Assembly: GCF_002078235.1 (NCBI RefSeq) | Contig: NZ_MSGP01000107.1 | Coordinates: forward strand, 1 to 39,875 | Origin: Streptomyces viridosporus | GTDB taxonomy: Bacteria > Actinomycetota > Actinomycetes > Streptomycetales > Streptomycetaceae | DNA: 39,875 nt | Direction of reading: 5' to 3' | Part shown: positions 32,102-39,863 of the stretch, piece after piece | How positions within the stretch are numbered: the stretch's first letter is position 1 | Layout: each line of letters begins with the position of its first letter | Notes under the pieces: generated by a model | Databases searched by the model: none | Told to the model about the DNA's origin: nothing | Seen by the model: only the letters and a program-made list of their open reading frames with translations | Program-made: the position numbers and the translations under genes

Positions 32102-32914
32102 TCAGTCCTCGATTCCACGGCTGACCGCGGGGGCCAGTCCTTCGCTGAAGGCGGTCTGTCCGCCGTCGACCGGGATGACCGCGCCGGTGATGAAGCTGGA
32201 GAGGTCGGAGGCGAGGAACACCACCGCCTGCGCCATCTCCTCGGGGCGGCCGACCCGGTTCAGCAGGTGGGAGCGCTCGACCTCGCGCAGCCGCTCCGCG
32301 GGCAGACCGCTGCGCAGCGCGGGGGTGTCGAAGACGCCGGGCACGATCGCGTTGCAGCGCACGCCCCGCGCCCCGTAGTGCACCGCCACCGTGCGGGTCA
32401 GCCCGATGATGCCGGCCTTGGCGGTGTTGTAGCTCATCCGCCAGGTGGCGCCGGTGACGCCGCGGGTAGAGGCCATGTTGACGATGCTGCCGTTCCCGGC
32501 GTCGAGCATTCCGGGCAGCACGTGCTTGCAGCCGAGTGCCGCTCCGGTCAGGGTGACCGACAGACTGGTGTTCCACGCGTCCAGGTCGAGGTGGAGCGGG
32601 TCGCGGTCGCGGTCCATCACCGGTCCGGCGGTGAGCGCCGCGTTGTTGTGCAGCACGGTCACCGGCTCGGCGAACTCGCGGCGCGCCGCCGCGACGGCCT
32701 CCTCCCAGGAGGCCTCGTCGGCGATGTCGAGGACCACCGCGGCGGCCGTACCGCCGGCCTGGCTGATCGCCTGCGCGGTGGCGGTCGCGGTGTCGCCGTT
32801 CACGTCGGTCACCACCACCTTGGCGCCCGCCGCGGCGAGGGCCTCGGCAGAGGCCCGGCCCATTCCGGAGCCGGCGCCGGTGACCAGCGCGACCCTCTCG
32901 TCCAGGGAACCCAT
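32102..32914 (-). CDS. SDR oxidoreductase
   Basis: A 270-residue classical SDR: TGAGSGMG nucleotide loop, Asp in VVTDVNGD indicating NAD(H), NNAALT in place of NNAG, Ser in NMASTRGV and the catalytic YNTAK. The C-terminus GAVIPVDGGQTAFSEG is regular. It is the first gene of an operon with the epimerase-like and EchA20-like genes, 28 bases downstream of box F. It likely oxidises a secondary alcohol of the substrate or its CoA ester. Among the five SDRs in the window it differs most in the NNAA segment. Confidence 0.88.
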   Translation of the reverse strand: MGSLDERVALVTGAGSGMGRASAEALAAAGAKVVVTDVNGDTATATAQAISQAGGTAAAVVLDIADEASWEEAVAAARREFAEPVTVLHNNAALTAGPVMDRDRDPLHLDLDAWNTSLSVTLTGAALGCKHVLPGMLDAGNGSIVNMASTRGVTGATWRMSYNTAKAGIIGLTRTVAVHYGARGVRCNAIVPGVFDTPALRSGLPAERLREVERSHLLNRVGRPEEMAQAVVFLASDLSSFITGAVIPVDGGQTAFSEGLAPAVSRGIED

Positions 32915-32942
32915 CGTCGTGTTCTCCGTTCACCTCGGCGTA

Positions 32943-32963
32943 AAACCAAACAGTGTTCTATCA
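32943..32963 (+). promoter_or_regulatory. 21-bp regulon box F (SDR-epimerase-crotonase operon)
   Basis: Left arm AAACCAAAC, spacer AGT, right arm GTTCTATCA. It stands 28 bases from the SDR start on the minus strand; right arm partly degenerate. Confidence 0.68.
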
Positions 32964-32989
32964 GGGTCGGCGACACGGGGGAAGAAGGG

Positions 32990-33451
32990 TCAGTCCCCGG
33001 CGCGCATGTGGTCGTCCAGGAGGGGCGGCCGGTCGGTCGTGAAGTCCTCGGGCAGATATCGCTCGGCGAACTCGCGGGTGTCGTAGAAGTAGTCGCGGAC
33101 CCAGCGGATGCGGCCGTCCTCGACCTTGAGCGTGCCCATCACCTTGAACGAGTGGAGCAGTTCGCCGTCGGCGCCGACGGCGTCGTCGTACCGCTCGGTG
33201 AGGACGTGGGGGCCGTCGGCGGCGGCGTGCACCAGCTCGAACCTGAAGCCCGCCACCCCCTTGCGGGCCTTCGCCTTCTCCAGGTCCGCCACCAGCTGCT
33301 CCAGGCTGGTCACCCGGGGCGGGTCGAAGCCGGCGGAGGCCCACCACAGGTCGTCGTGGCACAGCCGCCGGGCGGTCGCCACCATGTCGTCGTGGGTCGG
33401 CCCGAAGTGCGCGAAGAAGTCGCGCACCACGGTCAGCGGATCGGTGTTCAC
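32990..33451 (-). CDS. Limonene-1,2-epoxide hydrolase-like protein
   Basis: A 153-residue NTF2-fold protein of the limonene-epoxide hydrolase type. The catalytic Asp-Arg-Asp of that family appears complete: Arg87 and Asp89 in TERYDD and Asp120 in RIRWVRDYFYD, matching Arg99, Asp101 and Asp132 of Rhodococcus LimA. The surrounding HSFKVMGTLKVEDGRI strand pattern also fits. It would add water to an epoxide in one step, a natural follow-up to a P450 epoxidation. GTG start overlaps the VOC stop (GTGA); last gene of the transporter operon. SnoaL-like isomerase or aldol activity is the alternative. Confidence 0.75.
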   Translation of the reverse strand: MNTDPLTVVRDFFAHFGPTHDDMVATARRLCHDDLWWASAGFDPPRVTSLEQLVADLEKAKARKGVAGFRFELVHAAADGPHVLTERYDDAVGADGELLHSFKVMGTLKVEDGRIRWVRDYFYDTREFAERYLPEDFTTDRPPLLDDHMRAGD

Positions 33452-34053
33452 ACCCCCTCGCCCCCTTCCCGGACCGGCGGGCCCGGCACGGACCGGGCGT
33501 TCTCGTGGTCGTAGCGGTAGGTCGTGAGAACGGTCTCGTCCTCGCCCTCGTGGAAGCGGCGGACCAGGTCGGCGAAGTCCACGCCGTGACCGACCGGGTG
33601 GCGGGCGAAGGCCGGCGAGCGCAGGAACGCGGTCGCCTCCTCGTTGCCGCGGAACCGGTCGATCTGCAGCTCGGCCCGGTTGCCGTCCGGGTCCTGGTAG
33701 TAGAGCGACAGGGTCGGGCCGTGGTTGACGGCCCAGGTGGCGTCGGTGCCCCGGCCCTTGAGCCGCTCGTACGTGGCCACCAGGTCGGCCAGGCTCGCGT
33801 AGGTGAACGCGATGTGGTCCAGGCCCGCCGTGTGCCCGGCGGGGCCTTCGAGGTCCGGCGGCCGGACGATCGCGATCCGGTGGTGCTCGTCGTCGAAGGT
33901 GAGGAAGCCGATGAACTCGTTCTCGAACACCACCTCCGCCTGGAGCAGGTCGGCCCACCAGTCGAGCATCGGCCGCAGCCGCCGGGTGCGGAGCACCACG
34001 TGGGCCAGCCGGGCGGGCACGACCCGTCGGGCCGTGCCCCCGTCCACGGTCAC
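33448..34053 (-). CDS. VOC-family protein, extradiol dioxygenase-like, metal ligands present
   Basis: A 201-residue vicinal-oxygen-chelate protein. His18 (LAHVVLR), His80 (LDHIAFTY) and Glu128 (RAELQID) give the 2-His-1-carboxylate iron site of type I extradiol dioxygenases, and YYQDPDGNRAELQ is the usual last strand. It is a single VOC unit plus a 60-residue tail, smaller than two-domain enzymes of 290-300 residues, and resembles proteins annotated as biphenyl-2,3-diol dioxygenase in actinomycetes. It may cleave a catechol-like or enediol intermediate, or be another iron-dependent VOC enzyme. GTG start overlaps the end of the transporter fusion gene (GTGA). Confidence 0.84.
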   Translation of the reverse strand: MTVDGGTARRVVPARLAHVVLRTRRLRPMLDWWADLLQAEVVFENEFIGFLTFDDEHHRIAIVRPPDLEGPAGHTAGLDHIAFTYASLADLVATYERLKGRGTDATWAVNHGPTLSLYYQDPDGNRAELQIDRFRGNEEATAFLRSPAFARHPVGHGVDFADLVRRFHEGEDETVLTTYRYDHENARSVPGPPVREGGEGV

Positions 34054-36827
34054 CGGCCGAGCTCCTCGACGAGGTCGCCGTCGCGCCGGCCGGCCGGCCC
34101 CGCCGTCTCGTGCGGGTCGGCGGACCCGGAGGTGCCGGAAGGCTCGTCGGCCCCGCCCCCCAGGTAGGCGCTGAGCACCCGCGGGTCGTTGCGCACCTCG
34201 TCGGGGCTGCCGTTGACGAGGACGGCCCCGGCGGTCAGCACGGTCACCTCGTCGCAGGCGGCGAGCACCATGTCGATGTTGTGCTCGACCAGCAGGATGC
34301 CCATGCCCCAGTCCTTGGCCAGGCGGCGCAGCAGCGCGGCGAGGTCCTGTGCCTCGGGGTCGCTGAGGCCGGCGGCGGGCTCGTCGAGGCAGAGCACCGA
34401 GGGGGTGCTGGCCACGGCCCGGGCGATCGCCGCGAGGCGGCGGTGGCCCATGGAGAGTTCGCCGGGCTTCAGGTCGAGTTCGCCGAGCAGGTTGAACTCG
34501 CGGGCCGCGGCGAGCGCCGCGCCGTTGAGCTGGATGCGGCCCGGCCGCACGAAGTCGGCTCCGTACTTCAGGGGGCTCCACTGCTCGCTGGCGATGGCGA
34601 GGTTCTCGCGCAGGGTGAGGTCCTCGAACAGCTCCAGGGACTGGAAGGAGCGGCCCAGGCCGGCCTTCAGCCGCTTCTGCGGCGACAGGCGGGTCAGGTC
34701 GGTGCCCTCCAGGTCGACCGTTCCGGTCTCGCACCGTACGAAGCCGGTGACGGCGTCGATGACGGTGGTCTTGCCGGCGCCGTTGGGGCCGATCAGGCCG
34801 TGCACGGTGCCGGGTTCGACGGTGAAGGTGGCGTCGGCCACGGCGACGACGTTGCCGAAGCGCACCCGTACTCCGGAGACGGTGAGCCGCTTGGGCGCCA
34901 CCGGTTCGGCCCTGACGGCCTCGGCGGCCGCGGCGTCGGCGGCGTCGGCCACGGGCTCCGCCTTCCTGCGGCGCAGCCTGCGTCCGATGCCCTTGACCAG
35001 TTCGACGTTGACCTGCCAGAGGCCGGACGGGTTCTGCACCAGGATGACCAGCAGCATCAGGCCGCTGATCAGCGGGAGCCAGGACTCGATCGCGTGGATG
35101 CCGGAGAACAGTTCGGAGCCGACGCCCGACGGCATCAGCGTGCCGCCCATGACACCGCCGCCGACGTACCCGGCGCCGCCCACCACGGTCATGGCGACGA
35201 CCACGATGGAGTTGAAGGTGTCGAAGTTGACGGTCACCACGCTGAAGCTGCGGAAGGTGAGCACCACACCGGCGATGGCCGCGATGCCGGCCGCCGCACC
35301 GAACGCGAACAGCTTGGCCCCGAAGACGCTGACGCCCAGGGAGGCCGCCGCACGCTCGTTGCTCCGCACGGCGAGCAGCCGCCGGCCGACGGCGCCGCGG
35401 CGCAGGTTGAGGACGCCGACCGCCACGAGCACCAGCAGGACGAGCGCCATCACGGCGTAGTTGCCGGGTGCGAGCAGGCCGCTGACGTTCAGTCCGAGGA
35501 TCTCGATGGGCGGGACGACGATGCCGCTGGTGCCGCCGCTGTAGTCGCTGTTGTTGAGGACGATGTTGTAGATGACGACGGCGAGGCCGAGGGTGACGAT
35601 GGCCAGGTTGATGCCGCGGGTGCGCAGGGCGGGCAGTGCCACCAGCACGCCGAGCAGCGCGGTGACGGCCACGGCACCGACGAGGGCGGCGAGGAAGGGC
35701 CACTTCAGGTCGGCCACCAGGCGCGCGGCGACCAGGGCGCCGAAGCCGGCCAGGACGTACTGGGCGAGCGAGAGCTGCCCGGCGTAGCCGGTGACGAGCA
35801 CGATGGACACGCACAGGATGGCGAAGCCCATGGTGACGGTGACGGCGTTGGTCCAGGCGGTGTCGAACACCGAGGAGACCAGCCACGCCATGACCGCGGT
35901 GACGACGATCGTGGGGACGATCCGCACCTTGCCGGAGCCGACGTCGATCATGCGGTCCAGTACGTGGCTGCGCAGCGGGATGCCGCGTCCGCGCAGCACC
36001 ATGACGACGACCACGATGATGAAGGGCACACTGGCCGACCAGCCGGGCGCGCTGACGTAGCGGGCCAGCAGGGACTCGACGACCCCGAGGCCGATGGCTC
36101 CGGCGAAGACGATCGGGAAGGAGTTGAAGTTGGCGATGAGGCCGACGGCCAGGGCGGGGATCACCAGCATCGCGAGGACCTGCGGCTGCAGGTAGGTGAT
36201 CGGCGCGATCAGGGCGCCCGCGAGCGCGCTGAGGCCGGCGCCCAGGGCCCAGTTGACGGTCGCGATGCGCTCCGGGGAGTGTCCGAGGCTCGCGGCGACG
36301 CGCACGTTCTCGGCGACCGCGCCGGTGGCACGGCCGAACGTCGTGCGGCGGTAGACGAACCAGAGGGCGGCGGTGGAGGTGGCGCCGAGGAGGAAGAGGA
36401 TCATGCGGTCGGCGCCGACGTAGACGTCCGGGGCGACCTGGATGCCGTTGGTCGGCAGCAGCGACGGCGCGGCCTTCAGGTCGCTGCCGTAGATGAGCAC
36501 GGCGGCCGAGGTCAGCACCATCAGCACGGCCAGGGTCGAGATGACCTTCAGCAGGGCCGAGGCTTCCTTCATCGGTCTCAGGATCAGCAGCTGCACCAGT
36601 GTGCCGAGGACGGCGCCCACCACGACGGCGAAGACCAGGCCGAGCCAGCGCGGGAGAGAGAAGCCCACCACGGCCTGGTAGTAGGCGTAGCCGCCGACCA
36701 TCACGAAGCCGCCCTGGGCGAAGTTGAGGATGCCGGATCCCCGATAGACCAGTACCAGCCCCTGGGCGATCAGCGCGTAGAGCGCACCGGCTCCCAGGCC
36801 GATGAGCACATACCGGAGGATGTCCAT
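34050..36827 (-). CDS. LivH-LivM-LivG fusion: ABC permeases and ATPase in one chain
   Basis: A 925-residue fusion of the branched-chain-amino-acid (LIV) ABC transporter class. Residues 1-290 are a LivH permease (GLGAGALYALIAQGLVLVYRGSGILNFAQGG); about 300-625 a LivM permease (VTGYAGQLSLAQY, NSDYSGGTSGI, LLAVRSNERAAASLG); 646-925 a LivG ATPase with Walker A GPNGAGKT (680-687) and Walker B LCLDEP (812-817). The ABC signature reads LSMGHRR at 791-797 instead of LSGGQQR. Separate genes are the rule; a three-part fusion is uncommon though known in actinobacteria. ATG 36827 follows AGGAGA by eight bases. With LivF and the lipoprotein at 37842 it forms an importer; in a catabolic island the ligand is more likely an organic acid or cyclic compound than an amino acid. 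Confidence 0.92.
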   Translation of the reverse strand: MDILRYVLIGLGAGALYALIAQGLVLVYRGSGILNFAQGGFVMVGGYAYYQAVVGFSLPRWLGLVFAVVVGAVLGTLVQLLILRPMKEASALLKVISTLAVLMVLTSAAVLIYGSDLKAAPSLLPTNGIQVAPDVYVGADRMILFLLGATSTAALWFVYRRTTFGRATGAVAENVRVAASLGHSPERIATVNWALGAGLSALAGALIAPITYLQPQVLAMLVIPALAVGLIANFNSFPIVFAGAIGLGVVESLLARYVSAPGWSASVPFIIVVVVMVLRGRGIPLRSHVLDRMIDVGSGKVRIVPTIVVTAVMAWLVSSVFDTAWTNAVTVTMGFAILCVSIVLVTGYAGQLSLAQYVLAGFGALVAARLVADLKWPFLAALVGAVAVTALLGVLVALPALRTRGINLAIVTLGLAVVIYNIVLNNSDYSGGTSGIVVPPIEILGLNVSGLLAPGNYAVMALVLLVLVAVGVLNLRRGAVGRRLLAVRSNERAAASLGVSVFGAKLFAFGAAAGIAAIAGVVLTFRSFSVVTVNFDTFNSIVVVAMTVVGGAGYVGGGVMGGTLMPSGVGSELFSGIHAIESWLPLISGLMLLVILVQNPSGLWQVNVELVKGIGRRLRRRKAEPVADAADAAAAEAVRAEPVAPKRLTVSGVRVRFGNVVAVADATFTVEPGTVHGLIGPNGAGKTTVIDAVTGFVRCETGTVDLEGTDLTRLSPQKRLKAGLGRSFQSLELFEDLTLRENLAIASEQWSPLKYGADFVRPGRIQLNGAALAAAREFNLLGELDLKPGELSMGHRRLAAIARAVASTPSVLCLDEPAAGLSDPEAQDLAALLRRLAKDWGMGILLVEHNIDMVLAACDEVTVLTAGAVLVNGSPDEVRNDPRVLSAYLGGGADEPSGTSGSADPHETAGPAGRRDGDLVEELGR

Positions 36828-36867
36828 GGAGGTGTCTCCTGTGAGTGGTGAGGCCGGGTCGAGCGCG

Positions 36868-37596
36868 TCAGTCGGCGCTGTCGTGGTCGGAGAGGTAACG
36901 GCGCCGGATCTCTTCGTCACCGTCGGCGGAGTCGCCGCTGGCGACGAGTTCGCCGCGGCGCATCAGGTACCAGCGGTCGGAGGCGCCGAGGGCCCGGCGC
37001 GCCTGCTGCTCCACGAGCAGGACCCCGATGTCCAGCGTGGTGGCGGCTTCACGGAGGGCCGCGAGGAGCCGGTCGACCACGATCGGTCCCAGGCCCAGGG
37101 AGAGTTCGTCGGCGAGCAGGACCTTCGGCCGCCGGGCGAGCGCGCGGCCGAGGGTGAGCATCTGCTGTTCGCCGCCGGAGAGGAGTCCGGCGCGGCGGTC
37201 CAGCAGTCCGCCCAGTTCGGGGAAGACCTCGACGGCCGGCTCGATGCCGCCGCTGCCGAGGAGCAGGTTATCCCGTACCGACATCGACATGATGACGGAG
37301 CGTTCCTCGGGCACGAAGCCGAGGCCGGCCGCCGCCCGCTTGTGCAGGCCGCCGGTGAGTGGTGCGCCGAACCAGCTGATCTCCCCGCCCAGCGGGCGCA
37401 GTTCGCCGGCGAGCGTCAGCAGGGTGGTCGACTTGCCGGCCCCGTTGGGCCCGAGCAGCGCGACGATCTCACCGGCGCGGACCTCGAGGTCCAGCCCGCG
37501 TACGACGGCGAGATCGCCGTAACCGGCGACGAGCGACGTCGCCCGCAGGGCGGCGGCTCGCGCCGTGCCGGGCTCGGTGTGGGCGACTTCAGTCAC
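36868..37596 (-). CDS. ABC transporter ATPase, LivF type
   Basis: A 242-residue ABC ATPase of the LivF class: Walker A GPNGAGKS (49-56), Q-loop region FVPEERSV (94-101), signature LSGGEQQ (139-145), Walker B VLLADELS (159-166; Glu is the catalytic base) and LVEQQ with Gln in place of the usual switch His. It pairs with the LivG domain of the downstream fusion protein to energise import. GTG start at 37596 with GAGGGAG ahead; first gene of the transporter operon, divergent from the binding-protein gene. Box G lies 68 bases upstream. Confidence 0.93.
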   Translation of the reverse strand: MTEVAHTEPGTARAAALRATSLVAGYGDLAVVRGLDLEVRAGEIVALLGPNGAGKSTTLLTLAGELRPLGGEISWFGAPLTGGLHKRAAAGLGFVPEERSVIMSMSVRDNLLLGSGGIEPAVEVFPELGGLLDRRAGLLSGGEQQMLTLGRALARRPKVLLADELSLGLGPIVVDRLLAALREAATTLDIGVLLVEQQARRALGASDRWYLMRRGELVASGDSADGDEEIRRRYLSDHDSAD

Positions 37597-37664
37597 GTCA
37601 TCTCCCTCAGCGGTGGTGGGGCCGGGTACGCCGCCACAGCGTGGTGGTGACCGGCTCGCACAAC

Positions 37665-37685
37665 GTATTAAACGCTGTTTGGTTT
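37665..37685 (-). promoter_or_regulatory. 21-bp regulon box G (transporter operon)
   Basis: Minus strand: left arm AAACCAAAC, spacer AGC, right arm GTTTAATAC. The right arm contains a TAATAC -10-like hexamer for leftward transcription. It is 68 bases before the LivF start. Confidence 0.75.
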
Positions 37686-37782
37686 TACGCCTGCACCAAG
37701 TTCGGCACAAGGTCTGCGCGCGGCCGGTTTCTCGCGACACCTGACGTGAACACATCCCTTGATGTCCCGAGCCGCACAGCAT

Positions 37783-37803
37783 TAACCTAACTGCGTTTCG
37801 TTA
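37783..37803 (+). promoter_or_regulatory. 21-bp regulon box H (binding-protein gene)
   Basis: Left arm TAACCTAAC, spacer TGC, right arm GTTTCGTTA. It ends 38 bases before the lipoprotein ATG. TTGATG at 37759-37764 could be the -35 with the -10 inside the box. Boxes G and H give each arm of this divergent region its own site. Confidence 0.73.
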
Positions 37804-37841
37804 TGTGTGGCAAGGACTCCGCCTCCCAGGGCAAGGACCCC

Positions 37842-39026
37842 ATGAAGCGAAGACTGTTCTCCACCCTCGCCGTCACCCCTCTCGTCCTCGGTTCGCTGGC
37901 CGCCTGCGGAGGATCCGACTCCGGCTCCACGGCCGCCGAGGGCCCGATCAGGATCATGTCGATCGGCTCCTTCGAGACTCCCGTCTTCTCGACCCCCCAG
38001 GTCGAGACGGCGCTGCGGGCGAAGATCGCCGACATCAACGCCAACGGCGGCATCGACGGACGCGAGGTCGTCCTCAAGATCTGCAACGACAAGTTCGACC
38101 CCAACGAGGCGACCTCCTGCGCCCAGCGCGCGGTGTCCGACGGCATGGTCGCCGTGGTCGGCGGCGCCTCCCCGTTCTCCCCCCAGTTCCTGCCGGTCCT
38201 GGAGGCCGCGAAGATCCCGCTGGTGGCCGGGAGCGCCAGCTCGGGTGCGGTGGAGCTGCAGAGCGAGGTCTCCTTCCCCGTCAACGCGGGCGCGCCCGGC
38301 ATGTCGCTCGGCACCGGCCGTCTCGCCGCCGAGGCGGGCCCCTCCACGGTCGTCATCGCCTCCGACAACGAGGGCTCGCAGACCGGCGCGGACCTGAGCA
38401 TCCAGGGCGCCGAGTCGGCCGGCGCCAGGATGACCAAGGTCACGATGAAGCTGGGCGCCCCGGACGTCTCCGCGACCGTCGCCCGCGCCCTGCAGCTGAA
38501 GCCGGACGCGATCGCGCTGCAGGTCGTCACCGAGGACGCGCTGAAGGTGGTCAAGAGCCTGCGCCAGTCCGGTTACCGGGGCACGCTCACCGCTCCCGGC
38601 TCCCTCTTCCCGCCGGCCAGCCTGGAGGCGCTCGGCGAGTTCGCCGAGGGCGTCCGCATGACCAGCCGGGTGGTGCCGCCCACGTCCACCGACATCCCCC
38701 AGGTCAAGGAGTTCCTCGCCCAGATGAAGGCCGAGGACCCCGAGGCCCAGACCGACGACCTCGCCCTCAACGCCTGGACCGGCATGCACCTGCTGGCCGA
38801 GGTCCTGAAGGGCCGCGAGATCACCGACGGCGCCTCCGTGATCGCGGCCTTCGAGGCCGTCGACGAGCCGATCGAACTCGGCACCGCGCCGGACTACACC
38901 GGCGTGCCCGCGACACCGGACGCCAGGACCTACCCCCGGGTGCCGAGGTTCGCCACGGTCGGCAGCACCGTCAAGGACGGCGAGATCGTCCGTGACGGCG
39001 ACTTCTTCAACCCGCTGGAGCTGTGA
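37842..39026 (+). CDS. ABC transporter solute-binding lipoprotein, LIV type
   Basis: A 394-residue type I periplasmic-binding-fold protein. The signal peptide MKRRLFSTLAVTPLVLGSLAAC ends in the lipobox LAAC, with Cys22 to be lipidated, so it is anchored outside the membrane. The mature part has the LivK/Peripla_BP_6 pattern: VETALRAKIADINANGGIDGREVVL, CAQRAVSDGMVAVVGGAS, IPLVAGSASSG and the second-lobe VVIASDNEGSQTGADL. It delivers ligand to the LivHMG/LivF importer encoded divergently. ATG 37842 follows AAGGA and gives a proper signal peptide; an ATG at 37803 in frame lies in box H and is rejected. The following SDR starts within its stop codon. Confidence 0.93.
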   Translation: MKRRLFSTLAVTPLVLGSLAACGGSDSGSTAAEGPIRIMSIGSFETPVFSTPQVETALRAKIADINANGGIDGREVVLKICNDKFDPNEATSCAQRAVSDGMVAVVGGASPFSPQFLPVLEAAKIPLVAGSASSGAVELQSEVSFPVNAGAPGMSLGTGRLAAEAGPSTVVIASDNEGSQTGADLSIQGAESAGARMTKVTMKLGAPDVSATVARALQLKPDAIALQVVTEDALKVVKSLRQSGYRGTLTAPGSLFPPASLEALGEFAEGVRMTSRVVPPTSTDIPQVKEFLAQMKAEDPEAQTDDLALNAWTGMHLLAEVLKGREITDGASVIAAFEAVDEPIELGTAPDYTGVPATPDARTYPRVPRFATVGSTVKDGEIVRDGDFFNPLEL

Positions 39027-39757
39027 CCGTGGACGCCGTCGTCGTCACCGGGGGCGCCAGCGGCATCGGCGCGGCCACCTGCCGGTACCTCACCGAACAG
39101 GGCTACCGGGTGGTCGTCGCCGATCTGCAGCGCGCCGAGGGTGAGCGGCTGGCCGGTGAACTGGACGGCCTCTTCGTCCACCACGACGTCGGGGACCCGC
39201 GGTCCTGGGACGCGCTCCTGTCCGCGGCGGTGGACCGCTTCGGTCCGCTGTACGGACTGGTGGCCGCCGCCGGGATCAAGAGCGAGTACCTCCTGGACAG
39301 CCCGCCCGACCCGGTCCTGTTCCACCGCACCGCCACGGTCAACCAGCTCGGAGTGATCCTCGGGGTCCAGATCGTCGGGGAGCACCTGCGGGAGCAGGGC
39401 AGGGGCTCGATCGTCAACATCGCCTCCGGCGCGGCGATGCCACCGGCGCAGAGCCCGGACCTCGTGTACGTCAGCACCAAGTGGGGGGTGCGCGGGATCA
39501 GCCGGGTCGCCGCGCGCCGGCTCGCGCCGCACGGCGTACGGGTCAACACGGTGCTGCCCGGGCTGGTCCGCACCCCGATGATCGCCGGCATCACGGAGCG
39601 GGACCCCGGGCGGGTCACGGCCGTCGAGTCGGCCATCCCGATGGGGCGGATGGGCCGCCCGGACGAGATCGCCCGGGCGGTGTACTTCTTCGTCTCCGAA
39701 CTCGGCTCGTACGCCACCGGCGCGGAGCTGGTCGTCGACGGGGGGTCCCTCGCCTGA
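39023..39757 (+). CDS. SDR oxidoreductase
   Basis: A 244-residue classical SDR with TGGASGIG, Asp after beta-2 (VVVADLQRA; NAD(H) expected), AAAGIKS instead of NNAG, Ser in NIASGAAM and catalytic YVSTK. The end GAELVVDGGSLA is complete. GTG start overlaps the binding-protein stop (GTGA), so it is made together with the uptake protein and may carry out an early oxidation of the imported compound. A long inverted repeat starting in its stop codon ends the operon. Confidence 0.88.
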   Translation: MTVDAVVVTGGASGIGAATCRYLTEQGYRVVVADLQRAEGERLAGELDGLFVHHDVGDPRSWDALLSAAVDRFGPLYGLVAAAGIKSEYLLDSPPDPVLFHRTATVNQLGVILGVQIVGEHLREQGRGSIVNIASGAAMPPAQSPDLVYVSTKWGVRGISRVAARRLAPHGVRVNTVLPGLVRTPMIAGITERDPGRVTAVESAIPMGRMGRPDEIARAVYFFVSELGSYATGAELVVDGGSLA

Positions 39758-39863
39758 GGGACCCGGCACACGGCGGGGCGGGCGGCCCACGCGGCACGGG
39801 AAACCGGGGACACCCCGGCCCCGGTCCGGTGGCCGCACCGCCCCGCCGTGTGCCGGGTCCCTC
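39756..39863. terminator. 26-bp perfect inverted repeat after the last SDR
   Basis: The arms at 39756-39781 and 39838-39863 are perfectly complementary over 26 bases and are separated by 56 bases that themselves contain a CCGGGG/CCCCGG hairpin. The left arm begins in the SDR stop codon. A strong terminator, possibly bidirectional, is the simplest reading. Confidence 0.65.

Noticed and set aside
34050..36827. Frameshift or assembly error joining three transporter genes
   Set aside because: All three domains lie in one frame with intact linkers and no internal start signals or stops; neighbouring genes overlap it regularly.
29894..36851. Two long plus-strand open frames opposite the SDR, transporter and hydrolase genes
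   Set aside because: Low-complexity His/Asp/Gly/Val-rich translations with no domain; shadows of well-supported minus-strand genes.
4661..37803. Ten repeats interpreted as a CRISPR array or mobile repeats
   Set aside because: The copies are dispersed over 33 kb, each in a promoter region and degenerate in the way operators are; no spacers, no cas genes, no transposase.
4661..37803. Boxes as KstR or KstR2 operators of steroid degradation
   Set aside because: KstR sites centre on TNNAACNNGTTNNA-like symmetry and KstR2 on CAAG/CTTG arms; these boxes have CAAAC, three bases, GTTTG with AT-rich ends and lack both patterns.
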